Source: Plebeiibacterium marinum
GTDB lineage: Bacteria > Bacteroidota > Bacteroidia > Bacteroidales > Marinilabiliaceae
Length of the DNA: 64,000 bases
NCBI RefSeq assembly: GCF_026013615.1
Contig: NZ_JAPDPI010000002.1
Location: 186,001-250,000 of the forward strand
Reading direction: 5' to 3'
The position numbers were made by a program, and so were the translations under genes. The notes under the pieces were generated by a model, which saw only the letters and a list, made by a program, of their open reading frames with translations, did no database searches and was not told where the DNA came from. Shown piece by piece: positions 1-8,800 of this stretch. Numbering within the stretch: position 1 is the stretch's first letter; each line of letters begins with the position of its first letter.

Positions 1-47
1 TACAATTAAAATGCTTACTTTTACGACACATCAAATTTTTACGCATA

Positions 48-989
48 GTGAATAAGAGCAAACTCAAAGTTTTATTTGTTTACAGTAGTCATAATATTTT
101 TGCACGTAAGCACTTAGTTACTACACAGGGCGCATCTCTCCAAAAAAGAGGCGTAAGCGTTGAATATTATGATATTTCAGGAAATAAATGGTACACTTAT
201 CTTAAACACATAAAGTCTCTTCGGCATTTTATTAAGGAGCATGATTTTGATTTGGTCCATGCTCAGTTTGGGTATTCCGGATTTACCTGTGCCTTTGCTC
301 ACTTCAGGCCTTTAATTGTTTCCCTGATGGGAACTGACTTCAGGTTAGAGGTTGCCAGTTCTTTATTAACACGATTATTTGCAAAACTTTTTTGGGATTA
401 TACCATAGTAAAATCTCCAAAGATGTTCAATAGCCTAAAAATCAAAAAATCAGAAGTAATTCCTAATGGGATAGATTTTGCAAGATTTAATCCCATTGAC
501 AGAGAAATTGCCCGAAGGCAGGTTGGTTTTAGTTCATCTGCTCATGTGCTTTGGGTTTCTGACCCGGAGCGTAAAGAAAAAAACTTTGATTTGGCCAGGG
601 AGGCGTTAGGACATCTGGATACTGATGATGTAGAGTTAACCGTTGTTAATAATGTAGAACTTGACCAGGTTCCATTTTATTATTATGCTGCAGATGTATT
701 GTTGGTAACTTCAAAGTGGGAAGGATCGCCCAATGTTGTTAAAGAGGCCATGGCATGTTCGCTGCCTATTGTATCAACCGATGTTGGAGATGTAATTGAC
801 ATTACAAAAAACACTAACGGATGTTATATAACCAGTGCAGATCCGGAATCGGTGGCCAAAGCACTCGAATTAGCCTTGTCCTTTGGAAAAAGAACAAACG
901 GTCGTGAAAAAGTTAAGTATCTTGATGTTGATTACATCTCTGAGAGATTGCTAAACACTTACCAAAAAGTACTTTCAGGAAAAAAATAA
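48..989 (+). CDS. GT4-family glycosyltransferase (5' end uncertain)
   Basis: Probably transfers a sugar from a nucleotide donor during surface-polysaccharide or glycolipid synthesis on the cytoplasmic face of the membrane. The C-terminal half has the GT-B/GT4 signature: an EX7E motif in SKWEGSPNVVKEAMA followed by LPIVSTDVGDV, and VIPNGIDFARF in the linker as in GT4 enzymes. The N-terminal half (LKVLFVYSSHN, then DLVHAQFG) fits the acceptor-side Rossmann domain. At 313 aa it is short for GT4 (350-400). The marked start is GTG, and the frame stays open upstream to the window edge, so the gene may begin outside the window. The UDP-sugar dehydrogenase downstream supports a polysaccharide locus. 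The sugar substrate cannot be inferred. Confidence 0.8.
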   Translation: MNKSKLKVLFVYSSHNIFARKHLVTTQGASLQKRGVSVEYYDISGNKWYTYLKHIKSLRHFIKEHDFDLVHAQFGYSGFTCAFAHFRPLIVSLMGTDFRLEVASSLLTRLFAKLFWDYTIVKSPKMFNSLKIKKSEVIPNGIDFARFNPIDREIARRQVGFSSSAHVLWVSDPERKEKNFDLAREALGHLDTDDVELTVVNNVELDQVPFYYYAADVLLVTSKWEGSPNVVKEAMACSLPIVSTDVGDVIDITKNTNGCYITSADPESVAKALELALSFGKRTNGREKVKYLDVDYISERLLNTYQKVLSGKK

Positions 990-1149
990 CTATCAATACC
1001 ACCTTTTTACATGCACTGTTTTTCGATTCATAGGTTATTGGATCCTATTTATCAATACACTAACTATGCTTGTCAAAAAAAAATATTTTAGTAGAATAAA
1101 TTGATAGCTTTATATTTAATTTTCTAGAAATCTGATAAATTAAATATTG

Positions 1150-2439
1150 ATGTTACAAGCACTTTTAGCCAAAGAAACAAAACTTTCTGTAATAGGTTTA
1201 GGATATGTAGGACTTCCAATTGCACTGGAATTTGCCCGCAAAATGAAGGTTGTTGGATTTGACATTAAACCTGAACGAGTAGAATTAATGAAAAAGAGTA
1301 TTGATCCGAGTAATGAACTTGAATCAAAAGATTTTGAAGGGTGCGATATAGAGTTTACTTATAATATAGATGATTTAAAAGATGCCACTTTTCATGTGGT
1401 CGCTGTTCCAACCCCAATTAACGAACATAACTTACCCGATTTAAAACCTCTTTTGGGAGCAACCCAAACAGTTGGAAAAGTACTGAAAAAAGGTGACGTC
1501 GTTGTATTCGAATCAACTGTATACCCTGGCTGTACAGAAGATGACTGTGTCCCAATCCTCGAAAAAGAATCGGGACTAAAGTTTGGAGAAGATTTTAAGG
1601 TTGGGTATTCCCCTGAGCGCATTAACCCAGGCGACAAGGAACATACTTTAACTAAGATTTTGAAAATAGTATCAGGCAACGACCAGGAGGCGTTGGATTT
1701 GGTAGCCAATGTTTATGAATCAATCATTAAAGCAGGAATTCATAAAGCCAGCTCCATTAAAGTGGCTGAAGCGGCCAAAATTATTGAAAACACGCAACGC
1801 GATGTAAATATTGCATTAATGAACGAGCTGTCACTAATTTTCGACAGACTGGACATCAACACCTTTGAGGTATTGGAAGCAGCAGGCACCAAATGGAATT
1901 TCCTAAAATTTTTCCCTGGATTGGTGGGTGGTCATTGTATTGGTGTGGATCCATATTACCTTACATACAAAGCAAATGCACTTGGCTATCACACAAAAAT
2001 TATTGATGGCGGAAGGGTGATCAACGACTCCATGGGCGCATATGTGGCCCAAACCACCATTAAAAAACTGATAAAAGCAGGATATAAAGTTAATGGCGCA
2101 AAGATACTTATCATGGGCACAACCTTCAAAGAAAATGTGAGTGATATCAGAAACTCCAAGGTTGCAGATGTGTACAACGAGTTAGTTTCTTTTAGTGCAG
2201 ATGTTGATGTAATGGATCCGTATGCCAGTTCTGAAGAGTTAAAAGAGGAATACGGTTATGGACTGATAACTGAGATAACTAAACAATATGAAGCTGTTAT
2301 ATTAGCGGTTAACCATAAAGAATACCTTAGTCTGGATGAAAGTTATTTTAAGAGCATAACAAATGGGAATGCCATTTTTATTGATATAAAAGGGATCTTT
2401 AGAGGCAAAATAAAGGATCTTAATTATTGGAGTTTGTAA
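1150..2439 (+). CDS. UDP-N-acetyl-hexosamine / UDP-glucose 6-dehydrogenase family protein
   Basis: NAD-dependent four-electron oxidation of a UDP-sugar to the uronic acid, giving precursors for capsule or O-antigen. The N-terminal Rossmann motif GLGYVGLP holds GxGxxG at residues 16-21. The middle has the family's VAVPTP and FESTVYPG motifs. The catalytic Cys is at about 263 in GGHCIGVDPYY. Its length of 429 aa and the sequence around the Cys resemble the WbpA/WbpO/TviB branch more than plain UDP-glucose dehydrogenase. An upstream in-frame TTG at 1147 is possible, but ATG at 1150 is the natural start. It follows a glycosyltransferase after a 160-bp gap and is followed by a hairpin terminator. 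Substrate specificity is an inference from resemblance only. Confidence 0.9.
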   Translation: MLQALLAKETKLSVIGLGYVGLPIALEFARKMKVVGFDIKPERVELMKKSIDPSNELESKDFEGCDIEFTYNIDDLKDATFHVVAVPTPINEHNLPDLKPLLGATQTVGKVLKKGDVVVFESTVYPGCTEDDCVPILEKESGLKFGEDFKVGYSPERINPGDKEHTLTKILKIVSGNDQEALDLVANVYESIIKAGIHKASSIKVAEAAKIIENTQRDVNIALMNELSLIFDRLDINTFEVLEAAGTKWNFLKFFPGLVGGHCIGVDPYYLTYKANALGYHTKIIDGGRVINDSMGAYVAQTTIKKLIKAGYKVNGAKILIMGTTFKENVSDIRNSKVADVYNELVSFSADVDVMDPYASSEELKEEYGYGLITEITKQYEAVILAVNHKEYLSLDESYFKSITNGNAIFIDIKGIFRGKIKDLNYWSL

Positions 2440-2459
2440 GTATATTTTACAGGCTAAAG

Positions 2460-2489
2460 AAAGTCCTTCCAATGGTTGGGCTTTTTTTT
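2460..2489 (+). terminator. Rho-independent terminator after the UDP-sugar dehydrogenase
   Basis: AAAGTCC pairs with GGGCTTT (one G-U pair), with a second short CC/GG pairing inside, followed by eight or more T. It lies 20 bp after the stop codon. Confidence 0.65.
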
Positions 2490-2710
2490 ATTGCAATACC
2501 TAAATATTGGGATAACCAATGCCAGCCCCATATACACCTGTATATCTTCCACTTAACACATTTAAAACCATAAAACCCAACAACATTTCTGAAGTTTTCT
2601 CCTACTACAACCGCATTGAGGTATACTTTTACCTAATTGTAGGCATTTCAAAAATTATGGCAGGAGAATATTTTTGTATCAGAAATAGAAAAGGAAAAAA
2701 CAGGTTAAAA

Positions 2711-3883
2711 ATGAAAAGAACATTATTATTTTTATCGTTATGTGCCATATATTCTTTGAGCTTTGCTCAACCAGCAGGCACAAACAATCAATATGACAAT
2801 TCCGCACAAAGGTTATTGAACAATAACGAAAAGCTTTCCATTGGAGGATATGCCGAGGTTCATTATAATCAACCCATAGGTAATAGCACAAAGAAAAATG
2901 CTACGCTAGATGTGCACAGGGTAGTTATGCTTTTTGGATATCAGTTTAACGAGCGCACAAAATTTGTATCTGAAATAGAGTACGAACATGTGAGTGAAGT
3001 ATACATAGAACAAGCCTTTCTGCAGTATAAGTTAAATAACTCCATTAATCTTAGAGCAGGATTACTTTTGGCTCCCATGGGAATCATCAACGAATACCAC
3101 GAACCAAATACATTTAATGGAGTAGAACGACCATTAATAGATAAATACATCGCTCCTACAACATGGCGAGAAATCGGAATTGGTTTTTCCGGCACCTATC
3201 TGCCTGCCAAAATGAGATATCAAGCCTATTTAATGAACGGTTTCAATGGTTATGATGGCACAGGAAATTTTAGCGGAAAAAATGGTTTGCGCAAAGGTCG
3301 ACAAAAGGGAGCAGAATCATACATGAGCAGTCCAAACCTTGCCATTAAAGTAGAGTACTTTGGTATTAAAAACCTGAATGTAGGCTTGTCGGGCTACTTT
3401 GGAAAATCACAAAGCACATTGTACGATGCAGGAATTGAAGATGCAATAGCCGATTCTTCTGTAGTTAACATAGCCATGGTAGGTGCTGACTTCAGATATT
3501 CAAATAAGGGATTCATGGCAAAAGGTCAGTTTTATTATAACAGCTTAAGCAATACCGACGAATATAACACCTACGCTTCTTCAGACTTGGGTAAATCAAT
3601 GCTGGGATACTATGCAGAAATAGGGTACAATATTTTTAATTTATGTAGCAATACAAAATCAGAACTTATCCCATTTGTCCGCTATGAAAAATACGACACA
3701 CAAAACACAATGGCAAAGGGCTTTTCAAGAAACGGATCGAATGCAGCGACTGTAGTAACATCTGGCTTAACCTGGAAAATTACGCCCAAAGTAGCTTTTA
3801 AAACAGATGTTCAGTTTATTACAAAAGATTCTGACAGCAGGGCACACGCTACATTTAATGGCGGATTTGGACTGATGTTTTAA
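2711..3883 (+). CDS. Phosphate-selective porin O/P-like outer-membrane porin
   Basis: Predicted outer-membrane beta-barrel of 390 aa. The open frame extends back to 2519, but the ATG at 2711 starts a clear signal peptide (MKRTLLFLSLCAIYSLSFAQ), so the upstream part is not coding. The mature protein alternates short amphipathic strands (e.g. KFVSEIEYEH, INLRAGLLLAPMG, NLAIKVEYFG) and ends in Phe (GGFGLMF), as barrels do. The segment around NEYHEPNTFNGVERP resembles Bacteroidota proteins annotated as porins of the OprO/OprP type. It is followed 89 bp later by an FMN-binding periplasmic protein in the same direction, with a hairpin between them, which suggests a joint transport/redox role. The substrate is unknown and the phosphate name is only a family label. 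Confidence 0.75.
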   Translation: MKRTLLFLSLCAIYSLSFAQPAGTNNQYDNSAQRLLNNNEKLSIGGYAEVHYNQPIGNSTKKNATLDVHRVVMLFGYQFNERTKFVSEIEYEHVSEVYIEQAFLQYKLNNSINLRAGLLLAPMGIINEYHEPNTFNGVERPLIDKYIAPTTWREIGIGFSGTYLPAKMRYQAYLMNGFNGYDGTGNFSGKNGLRKGRQKGAESYMSSPNLAIKVEYFGIKNLNVGLSGYFGKSQSTLYDAGIEDAIADSSVVNIAMVGADFRYSNKGFMAKGQFYYNSLSNTDEYNTYASSDLGKSMLGYYAEIGYNIFNLCSNTKSELIPFVRYEKYDTQNTMAKGFSRNGSNAATVVTSGLTWKITPKVAFKTDVQFITKDSDSRAHATFNGGFGLMF

Positions 3884-3919
3884 ACCTTTAGCACAAAGCA
3901 TTATTAGTATTACAAAATA

Positions 3920-3955
3920 CCTTTTATCCGACTGTAGATTCAGTTGGGTAAAAGG
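3920..3955 (+). terminator. Intercistronic hairpin between porin and FMN-binding gene
   Basis: CCTTTTATCC and ACTG pair with CAGT and GGGTAAAAGG around a short loop, giving a stem of about 14 bp. The following bases (ATTTAATATTTT) are only a weak U-tract, so it could be a partial terminator or a processing/stabilising hairpin within an operon. Confidence 0.5.
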
Positions 3956-3972
3956 ATTTAATATTTTAAGCA

Positions 3973-4509
3973 ATGAAATATTTTTTAACCATAGTGATTT
4001 TTGGAATAAACCTATCAGCCAGCATGGCCCAAAACATCAATTATGAGCATAAGAGCATAAAAAAAGAACTAACTAAAACCTGGGGAATACCGGAAAATAA
4101 TATTGAGTTGAAAGAGTTAAAAGGAATAAAAAATATCCTGGGAAAATTTTTCATCCTTCCGGAGGCCAAATTTATTTACGTTGGAAGAGTAAATAGCTGC
4201 AGGGCTGGCGGGTGTTCTACAGAACGTAGTAATAATGGAGAAAGTGAATTTTTTGATTATTTCATTCTATTTGATAAAAACGCAAACGTAAAAGCAGTAA
4301 AAGTTTTTAACTACGCAGCTACACATGGTTACGAGGTTAGTTCAAAAGGTTGGTTGAAACAATTTGTTGGATATACAACAGGACAAAATCTGGATGTGGG
4401 AAAAGATGTTGATACCATATCCGGAGCTACAATCTCGGTATATGCAATAACTCATGATATAAAAGAAAAAACAAACTTGCTTTATGAGTACCTGAAAGTG
4501 CAAAACTAA
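3973..4509 (+). CDS. Exported FMN-binding-domain protein with covalent flavinylation motif
   Basis: Predicted periplasmic flavoprotein, 178 aa, with an N-terminal signal peptide (MKYFLTIVIFGINLSASMAQ). The C-terminal FMN_bind domain contains VDTISGATIS, which matches the S/T-G-A-T motif whose last Thr (about residue 153) is linked to FMN by ApbE in proteins such as NqrC and RnfG. An unusual Cys pair lies at residues 76 and 81 (NSCRAGGCS), which could be redox-active or bind a metal. It follows the porin at 2711-3883 and probably works with it in extracytoplasmic electron transfer. No ApbE or other redox subunit is in the window, so the partner is unknown. The domain call is firm; the role is inference. 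Confidence 0.8.
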   Translation: MKYFLTIVIFGINLSASMAQNINYEHKSIKKELTKTWGIPENNIELKELKGIKNILGKFFILPEAKFIYVGRVNSCRAGGCSTERSNNGESEFFDYFILFDKNANVKAVKVFNYAATHGYEVSSKGWLKQFVGYTTGQNLDVGKDVDTISGATISVYAITHDIKEKTNLLYEYLKVQN

Positions 4510-4581
4510 GCCAAACGAGCATAATAAAATAAGTTCATAAAATAATACTTCTTCTTTATCAAAGATTTTCATTTATTCCTC

Positions 4582-4596
4582 AATCCGTTTCGGATT
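4582..4596 (+). terminator. Small hairpin after the FMN-binding gene
   Basis: AATCCG-ttt-CGGATT about 75 bp after the stop codon of the FMN-binding gene. There is no T-run after it, so it is a weak terminator candidate. Confidence 0.25.
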
Positions 4597-4686
4597 TATG
4601 AAACAAATCATTGCTGATTGCTGTTAATTAATATAAATTCAATAAAGATTTTTAAGTTTATTATTAACATCTAAAAGCAATTCAAA

Positions 4687-4884
4687 ATGACAGAAAAAAA
4701 AGACAAAGCAAAAGGCGGAATTGAAGAGAAAATCATTTCTTTCGTAAACGACCACCAACCAGTGCACATTGGAGAAATCTTCAAGGATCTAAAAATCTCA
4801 CAAACCAAAGGAATGAATTACGTGATATCGTTGATTAACCAAGGTAAATTAAGTTATGCATCCCACAACCAGGTTCATTTGTAG
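4687..4884 (+). CDS. Small winged-helix-like protein of unknown function (65 aa)
   Basis: A 65-aa, lysine-rich soluble protein. After a charged N-terminus, residues 13-60 (IEEKIISFVNDHQPVHIGE, then IFKDLKISQTKGMNYVISLINQGKL) read as helix-turn-helix followed by a short wing, the pattern of mini winged-helix domains. No family was recognised. It has its own intergenic space on both sides (about 180 bp upstream) and a strong terminator 48 bp downstream, so it looks like a single-gene transcript. The stop codon and the terminator position support a real gene despite the short length. A DNA-binding role is possible but not shown. Confidence 0.65.
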   Translation: MTEKKDKAKGGIEEKIISFVNDHQPVHIGEIFKDLKISQTKGMNYVISLINQGKLSYASHNQVHL

Positions 4885-4931
4885 AAAAAAGAGATTTCAG
4901 GAGAGGAGAATATTTCTTTTTATTAGCAACT

Positions 4932-4972
4932 AGCTTCCCAATTAAGATAATCACTTATGGGAAGCTTTTTTT
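4932..4972 (+). terminator. Strong terminator after the 65-aa gene
   Basis: AGCTTCCCA pairs perfectly with TGGGAAGCT around a 17-nt loop and is followed by seven T. Confidence 0.85.
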
Positions 4973-4975
4973 GTA

Positions 4976-5010
4976 TAAAAAACCCCTTTCCAAATTTTGA
5001 AAAGAGGTTC
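4976..5010 (-). terminator. Terminator of the Zn-peptidase gene
   Basis: Read on the minus strand, AACCTCTTTTCAAAATTT pairs with the following GGAAAGGGGTT and runs into TTTTTT. It sits 18 bp after the stop of the convergent peptidase gene, so the two terminators lie back to back. Confidence 0.7.
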
Positions 5011-5027
5011 GTACATTATTGCATCTT

Positions 5028-5723
5028 CTAATCTCGCGAACCAAGATACATCATAATATAATACACCAGGGTAACCAAAGAGGATAGTGCTGCCACCACA
5101 TAAGTATATGCAGCCCAACGCAAGGCGTCATTTGCCTTATCATGAATAACCCCTGTAGCAACCCCACTATTATTCAACCATGACAACGCCCTGTTTGTTG
5201 CATTTAACTCAACCGGCAAAGTAATAAAAGCAAATAGTGTAAAAATGGCATAACAGGCTATTACAATCTGCAATCCAAGAGTATAGGGCAATATATTAGG
5301 AAGAAGAAAACCTCCAAAAATCATTATTGTAAAAATAATATTAAGAACTCTTGAACTTACATTTTGTATAGGCACTAAAGCAGAACGCATTTCCAAAGGG
5401 GCATATCCAACTGCGTGTTGCACTGCATGACCGCATTCATGAGCCGCAACCGCTGCGGATGCAACACTCTGTCCACTATAAACTTCCGGACTCAGATTCA
5501 CCGTCCTGTTCGATGGGTTGTAATGATCCGAAAGCTGTCCGGGCACCGATACCACCCTCACATCATGAATTCCATGATCTCGCAACATTCTTTCCGCCAC
5601 TTCTCGCCCAGTCATCCCATAATTCAGAGGAATTTTAGAATATTCCCTGAATTTAGATTTTAACCTTGAACTAACACTCCAGCTTAAAATCATGAATCCT
5701 ATAAAAATCACAAGTAATGTCAT
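5028..5723 (-). CDS. Membrane zinc metallopeptidase, YugP/Zn_peptidase_2 family
   Basis: Predicted integral-membrane zinc protease of 231 aa. The N-terminus is a membrane anchor (LLVIFIGFMILSW). The zinc-binding motif HECGH is at residues 95-99 in AAVAAHECGHAVQHA, preceded by the family's TGREVAERML segment and the NLSPEVY stretch before the active site. Hydrophobic helices follow at about 125-165 and 205-227. Proteins of this family are about 220-235 aa, so this is full length. Its substrate is not established for the family. It is downstream of the propeller kinase gene in the same direction with a 142-bp gap, and has its own terminator. Confidence 0.85.
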   Translation of the reverse strand: MTLLVIFIGFMILSWSVSSRLKSKFREYSKIPLNYGMTGREVAERMLRDHGIHDVRVVSVPGQLSDHYNPSNRTVNLSPEVYSGQSVASAAVAAHECGHAVQHAVGYAPLEMRSALVPIQNVSSRVLNIIFTIMIFGGFLLPNILPYTLGLQIVIACYAIFTLFAFITLPVELNATNRALSWLNNSGVATGVIHDKANDALRWAAYTYVVAALSSLVTLVYYIMMYLGSRD

Positions 5724-5865
5724 CTCCTTTTTATTTATTGATTATTTATTGCTGTGGCAGTCAAAAACTTTGCCATTTACTATTTATGTTCATTTCATTT
5801 GCACCAGTACATATTTACAAAGTGCAACATTGCCATGATATACATTTTTTCAATTCGAAGATTGT

Positions 5866-8800
5866 TTACTTCAAGGGAAATTCCAAGACAAATGAAGCAC
5901 CAAAACCTGCAATACTCTCACATTTAATTGTACCATTCATCTTATCAACATATTTTTTAACAATATATAAGCCCAAGCCAGAGGACGCCAATTCTTGTTC
6001 TCCGGATTTATTAAGCTTACTGTATTTTTTAAACACCTTACTTTGTTCTTCGTTTGTTAATCCAGGACCCTGATCATGCACTTCAATATGTACCATACCA
6101 TTGAGTTCTGACAATATTACCCTAACCTGCTTATTTTTAGGAGAAAATTTTATGGCGTTTGAAATCAGGTTATCCATAATCTTAACAAAAAGAACCTTAT
6201 CCAAGGTGGTTTCTAACGCCTTACCACTCGTAACAATCTCTATATTTTTTTCATTGGCATTATTAGCTAACTTCTCCACAACTCCATTTATAACATGTTT
6301 TAGCTCAAATTTAAGTGGCGTAAATTCATATCTGCCACTTTCAATATGGTGAACTTCAAGAACCTTGTTTACAATATCATTCTGTTGCTGCAAAGATTGA
6401 AGTAAATTATTTAGGAATACTTGCTGCTCAGTGGAGCAATTTTTAGAGGCACTTAAAAAACCCTCCAGCTCACAAATAGAATTACTTAGCGGTTCCTGCA
6501 CTCCGTTAGCAAATAAATTAAGTAACTGCATCTTTTCATAATTTGCATCTTCTAACAGTTGTTTCTCTGTAGTCAGGAGGTTCTTTTCTCCCAAAACACT
6601 TTCGTGCTCATTTTTAAGTAATTTCTGCTGATCAACAAGCTTTTGAAACTTTAACGCATTCCCTATAGCTACAGAAGCATAGTTGGCAATATTTTGCATA
6701 AAGTTTAGATGATAGGGTGTGTAGGCATTTTTTTTAAGACTTTGAACTGAAATTACCCCTATATTTTTTTTAGCTGTCCTAAGCGGAACATATATAACAG
6801 ATTCAGTTTCTGCACCGGATGGAACAGGCCTAATCTCTGACAAGTATTTTTTATAATCATCAGAAAAATTATTTAAGAAAACCTCCTTATTATGAATGAA
6901 ACTATAAACAGCAAGTCTCTCTTTATCATCAACCTGATAACGGATAAATGGCTGTTGTTCTCCATGCATTGAGGAATATACAAAATCAATAGATTTGAGC
7001 TCCTCGTTGTAGATACCTACGGTATAAACATCACAACTCATAACTTTTGACACTGACTGATATACCAATTGGGCAATTTTACTCACTGTCAAGTTGGCAG
7101 TAATTAATTGACCTATTTCAGTTAATCGCTCAAGGTTATTATTAGAAGCCTGAAGGGATGCTGCCTGAAGCTGAAGCTGGCTTTTCTGTTCTTTTAATTC
7201 TTTATTCCTTTTTTCAATTTCTGATTGCTGTTTCCTTATTTCAACCTTTTTAATTGCAATACGAGCTTCTAGTTCTTGTTTAATAGCCTTTTCCTTTATG
7301 ATTCTTTGCCTCACAATTATTACAACCAGGCAAAGCAACATTAAAATTCCTGCCAGCTTAACAATATTATACTGATACCACGCAGGAATTATCTCAAAAG
7401 AAAATGTGGCTCCCTCATTATTCCATACATCATTGTTATTGCAGGCAATTACCCTAAAAGTATATTTACCTGGAGACAATGATGGATAGAAGGCTCGGTT
7501 TACAGAGTTTTGGGGAGACCATTCCTCTTCAATTGGATCTAACTTCCATTTATATCTGGTTTTTTCAGAGGCTGTGTAGCATAATGCATCAAAAACAAAA
7601 CCTACATGATTATTAGTATGCCTAAGCTGCAATCCTTCCGGCATAGAAAACCAAGGACTTAATGAGTCTATTTTGTATTCATTTGATTTCTGATGCCACT
7701 CTTGATTCTTAAAGTTGAGCAAAACCTTTTGAATATATACCGGAGGTTCCAGATAATTCACCTTTTCTTCTTCAGGGTTATATCGCATGGCTCCTCTAAT
7801 TGTACCAAACCAAATATGTCCTTTACTATCTAAAAGATTACAACCTCCATTATTTTCAATACCAATAAAACCATCATTTTTGTCGAAGTTTTGTATAGTA
7901 GGGATATTGCCATCTGCTGTAATAGTAATTTTATCAACACCATTTTGCGTACCTGCCCATATATTGCCTTCCTCGTCTGCAATTACTGAATATATATTAT
8001 CAGAAGTAATGCCGTTTGAAGTATCAAATACTGAAAAACCCTCGCCGTCATACCTATTTAATCCACCTGTAAATGTCGCAAACCAAATATTTCCTATTTT
8101 ATCTTCAGCAGATTGCAATACCCATGAAGCATTGAGTTCATCTTTATCTGAATAATGTTGAAAAGCATTATCCTGGAACAAAAAAACTCCTTTTGTAGTG
8201 CTAATCCACATCCTGTCTTTGGAGTCGATCAAAATATGGTTAATATAACCAGATTTCAGATCAGAATTCTTCGGAGTATACCATTTCTTTTGACCATTGG
8301 AAACTTTTAAAAGCCCGGTACCATATACACCAAACCACAATTCGTTCTTGTGTTGAACTATATCTATAACAGGGGCCTGGCATGTAATACCATATTTATT
8401 AGCTGCTTCTGAAATAATATTCCCATCATATTGAAATAATCCCCCGGTAGTGGCAATCAACATATTTCCATCCTGCAATTCTACCATTCGCCTGGCCTGA
8501 CCCATCTGGCATTTAGCAGAAACTTTCAACTGCATTATTTTTTTTCCATCATATTTTGAAATAGTGTTATTGTCATCACCAAAGTATACATTCCCCTGAC
8601 TATCTTCAAAAAGCATCCTGATTATATCCCCACTTAAACCGCTCTCCTTATTAAAAGCCACAAACTTATCCCCACCATACTTTAATAAGCCTGAACCACT
8701 GGTACCAAACCATAAATTACCTTCCCTGTCTTCACAAAAACTGGTAATAAGTGTGGCCTTTAGTCCGTTTTGCTTGTTAAATACCTTAATATCTCCACCT

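Noticed and set aside
2519-2710. N-terminal extension of the porin
   Set aside because: The signal peptide begins at 2711; the upstream part has no family resemblance.
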